Of a stretch of DNA of 64,000 bases, positions 8,854-18,200 are shown piece by piece (the stretch's first letter is position 1; each line of letters opens with the position of its first letter). The position numbers were made by a program, and so were the translations under genes. The DNA comes from VRUE01 sp963695835 (GTDB lineage: Bacteria > Actinomycetota > Thermoleophilia > Solirubrobacterales > 70-9). The notes beneath the pieces were generated by a model. It saw nothing but the letters and a program-made list of their open reading frames with translations. It searched no databases and had not been told where the DNA came from. Location of the stretch: NCBI GenBank assembly GCA_963695835.1, contig CAVOHR010000001.1:558001-622000 (forward strand), read 5' to 3'.

Positions 8854-9663
8854 CTACCCGCCGGGGGAGACGCTGCCGCCGCCCAGGCCGCTGAACGGGC
8901 TGGTGAGCTTTTCCTTGCCCGCTTCCTTTTCGGCCTTCTCCAGTTCCTTCTTCTGCTTTTCGAATTCTTCGCCGCGTTTGCGGTATTCGCCGAGCTGGTT
9001 TTCGACCGTCTTGCCTTCCGCCTTGGAGGAGGCTTTCGCCGCAGCCCGCTTGGTCGTCTTGCCGGCAGCGGCGGGTTCGCCGTTGAAGTTCTGGTAGATC
9101 GCCAGCGTGCTGAGCGAGCCCAGGGTCGGCTGCTGTTCGGCGGCGAGCTTCTGCGCTGCGGTGGCCTTGGCGACGTTTTCCACGGCTTCGCCGATGCCGG
9201 TGCTGCTTTCGGCCAGCCTGAAGAAGGTCTGCGCGACGAGCTGGGCCGCGGTGGCGCTGGGTTCGGCGCCGGCCTGCTTCAGATAGCGGTTCCAGGATTC
9301 TTCCGCCGCTTCGAAGTCGTGGCGGGCTTCGATCGGCACCGTCGTCGTGCCGCTCGAGGGTTCCGTTTCGACCTTGGCGTTGCCGGCGCCGATCCGGGCC
9401 CGCGTCAGCGACAGCAGCAGGCCTTCGTCGGTCGGGTCCTTGGCCAGCCGCGATTCGATCCGTTCCGCCTGTTCTTCGTAGACCTTGGCGGCGCTGCCGC
9501 TCGTGCTCTGGTTGCCGATCAGCGAGCCGATGTTGACCGGGCCGACGACGAGGAAGAGGCTGGCGCCCATCAGGATCGCGAGGATCGCGTAGACGACCCG
9601 GATCACGTGCTTGCGCCGTCCACGGGTGTCGAAGACCATCCTCCGCTCGCCGCTCGATGCCAT
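8854..9663 (-). CDS. membrane-anchored hypothetical protein, TPR-like
   Basis: 269 residues, no firm family. After a basic leader there is one membrane segment at about residues 23-41 (VVYAILAILMGASLFLVVG), then an extracytoplasmic helical region resembling tetratricopeptide repeats (SLTRARIGAGNAK, AEESWNRYLKQAG, TLAIYQNFNGE) and a charged coiled-coil stretch rich in E and K near 220-255. The tail is glycine/serine-rich. It sits 9 bp downstream of tatC and is probably cotranscribed with tatA and tatC, which hints at an envelope role. Glutamate is coded mostly by GAA, as in the other exported proteins here. Confidence 0.75.
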   Translation of the reverse strand: MASSGERRMVFDTRGRRKHVIRVVYAILAILMGASLFLVVGPVNIGSLIGNQSTSGSAAKVYEEQAERIESRLAKDPTDEGLLLSLTRARIGAGNAKVETEPSSGTTTVPIEARHDFEAAEESWNRYLKQAGAEPSATAAQLVAQTFFRLAESSTGIGEAVENVAKATAAQKLAAEQQPTLGSLSTLAIYQNFNGEPAAAGKTTKRAAAKASSKAEGKTVENQLGEYRKRGEEFEKQKKELEKAEKEAGKEKLTSPFSGLGGGSVSPGG

Positions 9664-9671
9664 CTCTCGTC

Positions 9672-10439
9672 CTACTCCTGGGTTGAGGGTTTGCCCACGC
9701 CTCCCGCCGCCTTCGGCCTGAAGGCGCGGGCAAGCAAGATACTCAACTCGTACAGAGCAAGGAGCGGCACCATCTCGATCAGCATCGAGATCGGGTCGAT
9801 CCCGGGCAGCGCCGCGGCGACTATCGCGATCAGCAGGTAGGCGTAGCGGCGGTTGGCGCTGAGCTGCTCGATGCTGACGATCCCGAGCCGGGTGACCGCG
9901 AGGATCGCCAGCGGAAGCTGGAAGACGATGCCGCCGGCCAGCATCGTCGTCGAGAAGAAGCTGTAGTAGTCGCGGGCCCGGACCTGGACGTTGAACTGGC
10001 TGTCGTTGAAGTTGAGCAGGAACTTGACCGCGGCCGGCATCACGACGAAGTAGGCGAAGGCGACGCCGGCCAGGAACAGCACCGGCGCCAGCAGCATGAT
10101 CGGCAGCGCGACCCGCCGCTCGGCGCCGCTGAAGGCCGGCAGCACGTAGGCGTAGAGCTGGTACAGGATGACCGGCAGCGAGAGGACGATCGCCCCGTAG
10201 GCGGCGACCGTCAGCGTCGTCGTGAAGGGCTCGGTGACGCCGAAGGTGATCAGCTGCCTGTGGCTGCCCGGCAGCGGTCCGCCGGCGATTTCCAGCAGCA
10301 GGTGGTTCTGCCAGAAGCAGAGGGCCAGGGCGACGCCGAAGGCGGCGGCGGAGACGATCAGCCGGTTGCGCAGCTCGTCCAGGTGCTCTACGAGGGTCAG
10401 CCGGTCTTCGTGGGAGACCGGCCTGACGCGGCGGGGCAT
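9672..10439 (-). CDS. tatC: Sec-independent protein translocase TatC
   Basis: 255 residues, usual length for TatC. The diagnostic N-terminal EHLDELRNRLIVS stretch is at residues 18-30, followed by six membrane segments; the conserved LPAFSGAERR-like loop is near 130. TatC is the receptor of the twin-arginine pathway that exports folded proteins, such as the Rieske protein encoded at 14527. TatA lies 12 bp upstream on the same strand, so the two form an operon. Confidence 0.95.
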   Translation of the reverse strand: MPRRVRPVSHEDRLTLVEHLDELRNRLIVSAAAFGVALALCFWQNHLLLEIAGGPLPGSHRQLITFGVTEPFTTTLTVAAYGAIVLSLPVILYQLYAYVLPAFSGAERRVALPIMLLAPVLFLAGVAFAYFVVMPAAVKFLLNFNDSQFNVQVRARDYYSFFSTTMLAGGIVFQLPLAILAVTRLGIVSIEQLSANRRYAYLLIAIVAAALPGIDPISMLIEMVPLLALYELSILLARAFRPKAAGGVGKPSTQE

Positions 10440-10451
10440 CCCCGGCCTCGG

Positions 10452-10682
10452 TTACGGCCGCTTGTGGGCGACCGGCTCCTCGTGCGCGGCGGACTGCTCG
10501 CGCTCGCCGGCCGCGATCTCGGCCGGCGGCGGCTCGTCGTCGTCACCGCTCAGCGAGCCTTTGAACCCGCGGATGCCCTTGCCGAGAGAGCTTCCCAGCT
10601 CCGGCAGCCGTTTCGGGCCGAAGACGATCAGGGCGATGATCAGGACGACGACTATCTCTAGGGGACCGATGTTTCCAAGCAT
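10452..10682 (-). CDS. tatA: Sec-independent translocase subunit TatA/TatB
   Basis: 76 residues. One N-terminal membrane helix (GPLEIVVVLIIALIVFG), the hinge FGPKRLPELG, then an amphipathic helix (SSLGKGIRGFKGSL) and a charged tail: the standard TatA layout. TatA oligomers form the translocation route with TatC, encoded next. No Shine-Dalgarno sequence is apparent; instead TACCAT lies 6 nt before the ATG, consistent with leaderless transcription. Confidence 0.93.
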   Translation of the reverse strand: MLGNIGPLEIVVVLIIALIVFGPKRLPELGSSLGKGIRGFKGSLSGDDDEPPPAEIAAGEREQSAAHEEPVAHKRP

Positions 10683-10688
10683 CGTCCC

Positions 10689-10694
10689 ATGGTA
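10689..10694 (-). promoter_or_regulatory. putative leaderless -10 box of tatA
   Basis: TACCAT on the minus strand, exactly 6 nt from the ATG of tatA. The same spacing recurs at several other starts in this window. Confidence 0.4.
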
Positions 10695-10821
10695 ACGGGC
10701 GCCGGGCGCGAGCGGATCGATTCGATTTGAGTGCGCTCGCCTACCCGGTTTTGGGGCTTTCTGAAGATCTCGCGGAAAAGTGCGGATTGAAACGCGCCCT
10801 GGCGTGTTCGATGGTTAGGAC

Positions 10822-11154
10822 ATGGGCAACGCGGGCCGCACAGGTACGAAGGCAGATTCCGGACTCCACGTCTGCCCCGAATGCGGCTCGAAGCTGGTGC
10901 AGCCGGTCCGCTGGGAGCAGACCACGAGCCGCGGGCACTGGCGCCTCTGGCGGCGCTGTCCCGAGTGCGAGTGGCGCACCGACGGCATCCACGGCGAGCG
11001 CGAGATCGACGCCTACGACGAGCAACTCGACGACGGCACCGAGATCCTGGCCGGGAAGCTGGAGGAGCTCGAACGCGAGAGCATGCGCCACGTCGTCGAG
11101 ACCTTCGCCACCGCCCTCGGCGCCGATCTGATCACCGCCGACGACTTCTCATAA
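10822..11154 (+). CDS. zinc-ribbon hypothetical protein
   Basis: 110 residues, unknown function. Two CxxC pairs (CPEC near residue 20 and CPEC near 50) make a zinc ribbon; a predicted acidic helical C-terminal half follows (LEELERESMRHVVETFATAL). There is no signal peptide, so it is probably cytoplasmic. It stands alone between the tat genes and the polyprenyl synthase, transcribed oppositely to both. The ATG at 10822 is the first methionine; upstream sequence shows no strong Shine-Dalgarno motif. Confidence 0.75.
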   Translation: MGNAGRTGTKADSGLHVCPECGSKLVQPVRWEQTTSRGHWRLWRRCPECEWRTDGIHGEREIDAYDEQLDDGTEILAGKLEELERESMRHVVETFATALGADLITADDFS

Positions 11155-11183
11155 GTTCCGCCCATGTGCTCCGGCATGGCGGG

Positions 11184-12149
11184 TCAGCTGTACCTCTGGA
11201 CCACGCCGTCGGCGACCAGGTCGAGGAGGCGGCGCCGTTCCGGCTCGAGGCCGGCCGAGCCGAGCCGCCGCTTGGCTTCCGCGACGATCTCCAGCGCCTG
11301 CGCGCGGACGCGCTCCAGCGCTCCCGTCGCGGCGATCCGCTCGCAGAGCGCCGCGGCGCCCGCCGGGTCGAGAGCGCGAAGGTCGGTCGAGCGAATGTCC
11401 GGGTCGGAGCCGGCGGCGAGGATCAGCGGCAAGGTGACGGTGCCGTCGAGCAGGTCGGTGCCGCGCGCCTTGCCGGTCCGCTCCGGCGGGCCGGCGACAT
11501 CGAGCACGTCGTCGAGCAGCTGGAAGGCGAGGCCGATCGCGGCGCCGAACTCCCCCAGCGCGTCCTCGTCGCGGCCGAGGCGGCAGGCGCATTCGAACAG
11601 GGTCGCGGTCTTCAGCCGGCAGCGCTCGACGTATCGCTGCTCGCCGATCGAGCTGTCGTAGGCGTCCTGGCGCTGCGCCAGCTCGCCCCGCGCGAGCGCC
11701 ACCGAGGCGGCGGAGAGCAGCTCGATCGCCCGCAGGTCGCCCGCTCCGGCGAGCAGCGCGAAGGCGCGGGAGAAGAGCAGGTCGCCGGTCGCGGTGGCGC
11801 GCCCGCGCCCGGAGGCGGCGGCCACCGTCGGCCGGCCGCGGCGCAGCGGCGCCGCGTCGAGCACGTCGTCGTGGACGAGGGTCGCCATGTGCACCAGCTC
11901 GATCGCGCTCGCCGCCCGCACCGCGGCCTCGCCCCCGTCCTCACCGGCGCAGAGCAGGACCAGCATCGGGCGCAGCCGCTTGCCGCCGGCCTCCAGCGTC
12001 ATCTCGGCGTCGGCGGCGAGCACCTCGCCGTGGCCGCGGCTCTGCTCCCTCAGCACCTCCTCGACCCGGCCGAGCTGCGCCGGCAGCCAGCGGCTGGAGG
12101 CGTCCAGCACCGCGGTCACCGGCGGCGGGACCGCCGAATGGCGCGTCAT
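11184..12149 (-). CDS. trans-polyprenyl diphosphate synthase (menaquinone side chain)
   Basis: 321 residues, class I prenyl synthase. The first aspartate-rich motif is HDDVLD followed by RRG at about residues 96-107, the second is QLLDDVLD near 225, and GGKRLRP near 58 is the diphosphate-binding stretch. It should make the long isoprenoid tail (heptaprenyl or longer) for menaquinone. Its ATG overlaps the TGA of the menG frame (ATGA at 12146-12149), so it is translationally coupled to the menaquinone methyltransferase; this is why I used 12149 and not the longer frame start at 12200. It belongs with the upstream bc-complex genes functionally. Confidence 0.9.
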   Translation of the reverse strand: MTRHSAVPPPVTAVLDASSRWLPAQLGRVEEVLREQSRGHGEVLAADAEMTLEAGGKRLRPMLVLLCAGEDGGEAAVRAASAIELVHMATLVHDDVLDAAPLRRGRPTVAAASGRGRATATGDLLFSRAFALLAGAGDLRAIELLSAASVALARGELAQRQDAYDSSIGEQRYVERCRLKTATLFECACRLGRDEDALGEFGAAIGLAFQLLDDVLDVAGPPERTGKARGTDLLDGTVTLPLILAAGSDPDIRSTDLRALDPAGAAALCERIAATGALERVRAQALEIVAEAKRRLGSAGLEPERRRLLDLVADGVVQRYS

Positions 12150-12879
12150 GCCTTGACGCCGCGGTGGATCGCCAGGATTCCTCCGGCGAGGATGAGCCAC
12201 CGGATCCGCTCGAAGCCCGCAGCGTCCATCTTGGTGGCCAGGCCCTGCGGGTCGGGGAAGCTGTGGACCGACTCGGTCAGGTACGAGTAGGCCTCCGGGT
12301 TATCGGTGAGACGCCCGAGAACCGGCACGATGCGATCGAACCAGAGCGAGTAGAAGGTCGAGAAGGGAGGTCGACGAGGCTCGGTGAACTCGAGGATGAC
12401 CAGTCTCCTCCCGGCTTCAGCACGCGCGCCATCTCGCGCAGGCCCCGGTCGCGATCGGCGAAGTTGCGAACGCCGAAGCCGACCGTCGCAGCGTCGAAGC
12501 GACCGTCGGCGTACGGCAACTGCAATGCATCCGCCCACTCGAATCGCACGGACTCCGCCGGCCGCTTCGCAGCCTTTTCCCGCGCCTGGTCGAGCATCTG
12601 CTCGGAGAAATCGCAACCGACCACATGCCCGCCGGGGGATACGCGGCGCGCCAGCTCGAAGGCCAGGTCGCCGGTTCCACAGCAGACATCCAGAACGGAA
12701 TCCCCGGGCGAGACCTCGGCTCGATCGGCTGCCCGTTCCCTCCAGGCGTGGTGGAGGCCGGCCGTCATCAACGAGTTGAGCAGGTCGTAACGCCCGGCAA
12801 TCCGATCGAACATGCTCTGGATCTGCTCAGAGAACTGAGCCGATTCCCGCGAAGGCTGAGGCCGGGTGTCAGGATTCAT
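12146..12879 (-). pseudogene. menG: demethylmenaquinone methyltransferase with a one-base frameshift
   Basis: A UbiE/MenG methyltransferase split over two reading frames. Frame one starts at ATG 12879 and carries the N-terminal part with the SAM-binding motif VLDVCCGTGDLAFELA and FGVRNFADRDRGL, up to RVLKPGG. Then the frame is lost; the remaining family sequence (RLVILEFTEP, TDNPEAYSYL, SVHSFPDPQGLA, ILAIHRG) continues in another frame to the stop at 12146. The junction is at about 12405-12410, where GGAGGAGACTG is one base short of GG-(N)-AGA-CTG. All other parts are intact and menaquinone synthesis should be essential, so a sequencing error is as likely as real inactivation. GTG at 12918 is a possible longer start. 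Confidence 0.85.
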
Positions 12880-12924
12880 CTGCGTGGCCGGCGCGCGCCG
12901 GGGCGCCAAGGTGGGCACGGAGTC

Positions 12925-13626
12925 CTAGTCGAGCGATGAGAGGAAGTCTGCCAACTCGTTGAGCTTCTTCGGCGGCAGTTCGCGGAAGGACGGCATGATG
13001 CCCACGCCGATCTCGACCGAGCGGATGATCGCCGCGCGTGGGACTCGCGCGGCGATATGGGTCAGCTCCGGCCCGGGCCCGTTGTTGCCGTTGTCGCCCA
13101 GCTTGTGGCAGGCCAGGCAGCCCGCGCCGGCGACCACCTCCTTGCCCGCCTCGTACTGCGGCGCGACCTTCATGTCGATTTCGGTGGGCGAGCCGGCGAC
13201 CGCGCCGGCGTAGGTCAGGTAGGCCATCGCGGCGATCGTCATCAGGCCGGCGGTCGCGGCGATCGGCCGCCGCGCCGGGTTGCGCTCCGGGCCGCGGTCG
13301 TAGAAGGGCAGCAGCAGGAGCAGCACCATGCAGATCGTCGGGATGCCGATCGTCGCGATCGGGACCAGCTCCGGCGGTTTCAGCACCCGCAGGACCTCGA
13401 AGAGGAAGAAGAAGTACCACTCGGGCCGCGGCACGTAGGTGGTCGAGGTCGGGTCGGCCTTGGGACCCTGCTCGGCGCCGAAGACGATCGACATCGCGAC
13501 GATCACGCCGACGACCAGCAGCGCCATCGCCGTGTCCTTCAGCACCGCGTAGGGGAAGAAGGGCTTGCCCTTCTTCTTCAGCAGCTCGTACTCCTCGAGG
13601 TAGGCCTGCTTGTCGGAGGGCTTCAC
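12925..13626 (-). CDS. qcrC: menaquinol:cytochrome c reductase, cytochrome b C-terminal domain fused to cytochrome c
   Basis: 233 residues. Residues about 1-130 match the C-terminal (subunit IV) part of cytochrome b, with the PEWYFFFLFEVLR motif near 70 and three membrane segments. The C-terminal part is a monoheme cytochrome c domain with CLACH near 175 and an axial methionine candidate in GIMPSF. This is the Bacillus-type QcrC layout, unlike the diheme QcrC of most actinobacteria. The GTG start at 13626 overlaps the TGA of the cytochrome b gene (GTGA). It completes a three-gene operon (Rieske, cytochrome b, this) oxidising menaquinol. Confidence 0.9.
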   Translation of the reverse strand: MKPSDKQAYLEEYELLKKKGKPFFPYAVLKDTAMALLVVGVIVAMSIVFGAEQGPKADPTSTTYVPRPEWYFFFLFEVLRVLKPPELVPIATIGIPTICMVLLLLLPFYDRGPERNPARRPIAATAGLMTIAAMAYLTYAGAVAGSPTEIDMKVAPQYEAGKEVVAGAGCLACHKLGDNGNNGPGPELTHIAARVPRAAIIRSVEIGVGIMPSFRELPPKKLNELADFLSSLD

Positions 13627-14513
13627 CGGCTCTGCCCCCCTCCGTTGCCCTCGGCGCCCGCCTCGAGCTGGGCGACCGGCGCGGCGACTTTCGGCTTCTG
13701 GGCGTGGGCCCAGGGCGGCGCGGTGGTGCCGAGCTTGACGACCAGGTACAGGTGGGCGCCGATCAGGGCGATGATCGCGCCGGGCACGAGCAGCATGTGG
13801 ATCGAGTAGAAGCGCGACAGGGTGGTCGCGCCCAGCTCCGGCCCGGCGCGCAGGAAGTCGCTCAGGTAGGGGCCGATGATCGGCCCGGTGCCGTTGATGT
13901 TGATGCCGACCACCGAGGCCCAGAAGGAGCGCTGGTCGAAGGGCAGCAGGTAGCCGGTGAAGGCCATCGTCATCGTCAGGATCAAGAGCACGACGCCGAT
14001 CACCCAGTTGAGCTCGCGCGGGTACTTGTAGGCGCCGAAGAAGAAGGTGCGGCCCATGTGCAGGAAGACGAGGATGACCATCACGCTCGATCCCCACTTG
14101 TGCATCCCGTGCACGAACTGGCCGAGCGGGACGTCGTTATTGATGTGGGCGATCGAGGCGTAGGCCTGGGTCGTCGACGGCGTGTAGAACATCGCCAGGA
14201 AGACGCCGGTGACCGCCTGCGCGATGAAGGCGAAGAGCGTCGCCGAGCCGAGCGTGTAGAACCAGTTGGTCCCCTTCGGCACCTTGCGGTAGAGCATCCC
14301 GGTGAGGAAGCCGGAGGCGGCGGTCCGCTGGTCGACCCAGGCGAGGACGTCGGCGGGCGTGTCTCTTGCCCGCGCGCCGGCCCGCTGCGCGTCGGAGGGG
14401 CGCTCGGGCGGCGACGTCTTCAGGTCGGCCGGCGCCGGGCCCTTGGCGCCGCTGCCCTGGCCCGGCTTGGCCGGCTTGCGAAGCGGGGCGGGGATGAGGG
14501 AGTCGAGTTTCAT
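13623..14513 (-). CDS. qcrB: menaquinol:cytochrome c reductase, cytochrome b N-terminal part
   Basis: 296 residues. The N-terminal 60 residues are a hydrophilic, proline/alanine-rich extension; the following four-helix cytochrome b6-like core holds heme-ligand histidines (HGMHKWGSSVMV near 150 and the H-LLVPGAIIALIGAHLYL region near 245) and the GYLLPFDQRSFWA stretch near 205. It binds the two b hemes and the quinol sites of the bc complex. It lies 13 bp after the Rieske gene and overlaps the next gene by 4 bp. Confidence 0.92.
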   Translation of the reverse strand: MKLDSLIPAPLRKPAKPGQGSGAKGPAPADLKTSPPERPSDAQRAGARARDTPADVLAWVDQRTAASGFLTGMLYRKVPKGTNWFYTLGSATLFAFIAQAVTGVFLAMFYTPSTTQAYASIAHINNDVPLGQFVHGMHKWGSSVMVILVFLHMGRTFFFGAYKYPRELNWVIGVVLLILTMTMAFTGYLLPFDQRSFWASVVGININGTGPIIGPYLSDFLRAGPELGATTLSRFYSIHMLLVPGAIIALIGAHLYLVVKLGTTAPPWAHAQKPKVAAPVAQLEAGAEGNGGGQSR

Positions 14514-14526
14514 CGCTCAGCCGGGC

Positions 14527-15204
14527 TCAGCTGCCTGGCGGGGGGAAGGTGTCGGGGCGGGGCGGGTAGAGGTATTCCCAGACGCCGCCGGTGAACTCGC
14601 CAGGGTCGCGCGCCCGCACGGGTTCGAGCTGGTTGGTGACGCTGTAGCGGGGGCCGAGCTCGACCTGGCCGTTGCGAATTCGCGCCTGGAAGTGGTCGAG
14701 CGGGCGCACCGGCGGGCCGCCGATCCGCTCGCCCTGGAAGTTGTAGACGCCGCCATGGCAGGGGCAGATGAAGTTGCCGGCGGCCTGGACGAAGCGGACC
14801 GGGCAGCCGAGATGGGCGCAGCGGTTCGACACCGCGATCATTTCCTTCGGGTTCTCGCCGAGCTGCTTCGAGCCTTTGCGCACGTAGGCGATGGCCTTGC
14901 CGGCGTCGCCGATCCCCGGCGTTTCGGTGAAGACGACCTGCCGGTAGGTATCCTCGACGAAGTCGTCGACCGGGCCGACCGCCTCCCAGCGTTCCTTGCC
15001 GCGGTGGAAGATCGGCGCCACGGCGAAGCCGACGGCCGGCAGGACGATCGCCGCGCCGGCGACGCCGCCGAGGCCCTGGACGGCGATCGTGAAGGCGCGA
15101 CGGCGAGTCATCGACTCGCCGTCGAAGTAGCCGGGGGGGTCCGGTTGCGCCCGCTTGGCGGGACTCGTCTCGGCCCCCTTTTGCTTGTCTGCTTCGTCAG
15201 CCAA
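14527..15204 (-). CDS. qcrA: Rieske iron-sulfur subunit of the bc complex
   Basis: 225 residues. An N-terminal cytoplasmic part is followed by TRRRAFTIAVQGLGG, a twin-arginine-like signal leading into a membrane anchor at about residues 40-62. The C-terminal domain carries both 2Fe-2S ligand boxes, CAHLGC near 133 and CPCHGG near 152, whose cysteines and histidines bind the cluster. It passes electrons from menaquinol to the cytochrome c domain of the third operon gene. Folded export fits the tat genes nearby. The start is TTG at 15204. It diverges from MMPL exporter 2. Confidence 0.93.
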   Translation of the reverse strand: MADEADKQKGAETSPAKRAQPDPPGYFDGESMTRRRAFTIAVQGLGGVAGAAIVLPAVGFAVAPIFHRGKERWEAVGPVDDFVEDTYRQVVFTETPGIGDAGKAIAYVRKGSKQLGENPKEMIAVSNRCAHLGCPVRFVQAAGNFICPCHGGVYNFQGERIGGPPVRPLDHFQARIRNGQVELGPRYSVTNQLEPVRARDPGEFTGGVWEYLYPPRPDTFPPPGS

Positions 15205-15253
15205 AGTTCCGGAGGTGCTGCGGGCGGGAGAGTTTATTGCCTTGGCCGTCCGT

Positions 15254-15259
15254 TAGCTT
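15254..15259 (+). promoter_or_regulatory. putative -10 box of MMPL exporter 2
   Basis: TAGCTT lies 7 nt before the GTG at 15267, with no Shine-Dalgarno sequence between. This is why I place the start of the MMPL gene at 15267 and not at the TTG at 15237. Confidence 0.4.
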
Positions 15260-15266
15260 TGACCGC

Positions 15267-18200
15267 GTGACGCTGCGTCATCCGGGGAGGGTGCTGGTCG
15301 TCGCGATCATGGCGATCGCGGTGCTCGGCGTGCTCGGGCGCGGAGTCGAGGGGGAGCTGCGGCCGACCTCGCTCAGCGTGCCCGGGACCGAATCCGCGCG
15401 TGCCGGCTCGCTGCTCCACCGCTACTTCGGCGACAGCGCGCCCTTCGCGATCCTCCTGCAGGGCCCGCCGGCCGAGCTCGACAAGCAGGGCCCGGAGCTG
15501 ATCCGCGCGCTGCGCTCCGACCCGGCGGTCTCGACGATCTCGCCCTGGGACAAGGGCAGCGTCGCCCGCCTGAGGCCGGGACCCCGAAAGGCGCTGATCC
15601 TGGTCGATTTCCACGTCGGCGCCGAGACGGCGGTCCGCGACACGGTCCCCTACCTGGACCGGACGCTGCGCGAACGGGTAGCGCCGCCGGTGACCGCGGT
15701 CGAGTCCGGCTACGCCAGCCTCGCGCGGGCGATCCAGGACGAGTCGGTGCACTCCACCGACGTGGCCGAGCTGGTCGCGATCCCCTTCCTGCTGCTCGTC
15801 CTGCTGCTCGTCTTCCGCTCGCCGGTCGCCGCGGCGATCCCGCTCGCCTTCGGCGCGGTGACGGTGATCTCCGCGCGCGGCGTGCTGGCGATCGCCGCCA
15901 ACTGGATCGCGATCGACGGCTTCGCGCTGACCGTCTGCTCGATGATGGGCCTGGCGCTGGGGGTCGACTACGCGCTGCTGATGGTCTCGCGCTTCCGCGA
16001 GGAGCTGTCCAGCGGCGAGGCGCCGCTGGAGGCGGCGCGGATGACCCGCCGCACCGCCGGCCGGACCACCGCCTTCGCCGGCTCGACCCTCTTCCTGGCG
16101 ATGCTGGTGACGCTGTTCGTGATGCCGGGGAACCTGCTCCTCTCGCTGGCCGGCACGGCGATCGTCGTCACCGCGATCAGCGTCCTCGTCGCCGCCTTCG
16201 TCGGCCCGGCGCTGCTCGTCCTGCTCGGCCCCAACGTCAACCGCTGGCGGATCGGCGGCGACGGCGACGGCCGCGGCGTGATGACGCTGGTCACGGGAGC
16301 GCTCAGCCGGCCGCGGCTCGCAATCTTCCTGATCGGCGCCCTGGTGCTGGTCCTGGCGGCACCGGTGCTCGCTTTGAAGACCGGGCCGCCGAGCGCCGAA
16401 CAGCTCCCCACCTCGGACCCCGCCCGGCAGGAAGCCGAGCTGATCGCCGCCGCGGTCGGCCCCGGCTACGAAGCGCCGTTCGTCCTCGTCGCGGTCACCC
16501 CGAAGGGGACGATCGCCGACCCCGGGAACCTGGCGGCGCTGAGCCGCTGGCAGAAGCGGATCGCCAGGGACCCGGGCGTGCAGACGGTGATCGGGCCGGC
16601 GCAGGTGAAGCGCCGGGTCGAACCGCTGCGGAAGAGCGGCGACGAACTGCTCGCCGGCGAAGGCGAAGCCAACCCGGCGAAGCTGCAGAAGCTGGGCCGG
16701 AGGCTCGGGAGCGCCGCCGACGGCGTCGGTCAGCTCCGCTCCGGGCTCTCGAAGGCCGCCTACGGCGCCGGCCTGCTCGCGACCGGCTCCGGGCGGGCGG
16801 AGGACGGGGCCAGGCAGATCGAAGGGGGCCTGTCGCGGGCGGCGTCGGGCGCCGAAGAAGCGGTCGGGGCCACTCGGAAGCTGGCCGAAGGGTCGGGAAA
16901 GCTGGCCGAAGGGCAGCGCGAAGCGCAGCTCGGCGCCTTCTCGGTCAAGGGGGCCTCCAGCGACCTGCTGGGCAACCTTCGCGGCAACAGCCTCTCGCGG
17001 GCCCGCAAGCTGCGCGGCGAACTGCAGCAGCTGGCGGCGAGCGACCCCTCGCTCGCCGGCCAGGCGCGCGAAGCGGAACGTCTGGTCGAAGCCCTCTCGA
17101 TCGCCCGCAACGAAGCGACCCGGCTCGGCAACCAGTCGGACCGGCTCTACGAAGGCCAGAGGAAGCTCGCCGGCGGCGGCGCCGAACTGCACAAGGGCGC
17201 GCAGCGGCTGGCCGACGCCGCCGGCTCGCTGCCCGGCGGCCTCGGACGGCTGGAGGACGGGACCTCGCAGCTGGCCGACGGGCTCGCCCAACTCGAAGGG
17301 GGCGCCAACTCGCTCGGAGAAAAGCTGGCGGAAGGCTCCCGGCGCTCCCAGCCGCTGCAGGCGGGACTGCACGAAGCCCACGTCCGGGTCGCCGTCAGCG
17401 CCGGCGACTTCGAACGCAAGGTCGACCGCCTGCGCCGCTCCTCGCCGGGCATCTTCGACTCCGGCTACTTCGTGCTCTCCAGCCTGCAGGGAACGAGGCG
17501 CGAAGACAGGCAGCGCGCCGGGCGGGTCGTCGACCTCGAAAACGGCGGCCAGGCTGCCCAGATCGTCGTCTTCCCGCGCTACACCTTCAACACGGCGGGG
17601 TCGAAGGCGCTGAACGAGCGGCTGAAGGACGACGCCGGCAATCTCGCCGCCGCCACCGGCACGACCACCGGGGTGACCGGCAGCGCCGCCGAACTGATCG
17701 ATTACACCAACGTGATCTCGGAACGGATCCCGATCATGATCGCGGTGATCACGATCGCGACCTTCCTGATCCTCGTGGTGATCCTGCGGGCGCTGCCGCT
17801 GGCGGCGATCGCCGTCGGGCTCAACCTGGTCACCGTCGCGGTCGCCTTCGGCGTCCTGACGCTGCTGTTCGACGTGCCGGCGGGCTGGCCGCTGGGCGGG
17901 CACAGCTATGTCGACGCGATCGGGGCCGCGGGGATCTTCGGGATCATCTTCGGCCTCTCGATCGACTACGCGGTCTTCCTGCTGATGCGGATGCGCGAGC
18001 ACTACGAGAACGGGGCCTCCAACAAGGAGGCGATCGAGTTCGGCCTGCAGCGCACGGCTCGGGTGATCACCGGCGCCGCGGCGATCATGATGGCCGTCTT
18101 CGTCGCCTTCGCCGGCGCCGACATCGCCACCGTCAGCCAGCTCGGCACCGGCCTCGCCATCGCCGTGCTGCTCGACGCGACCGTGATCCGGATCGTCCTG

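Noticed and set aside
12277..12616. Programmed frameshifting as an explanation for menG
   Set aside because: The site lacks a classic slippery heptamer plus downstream structure and the family does not use recoding; an error or mutation is simpler.
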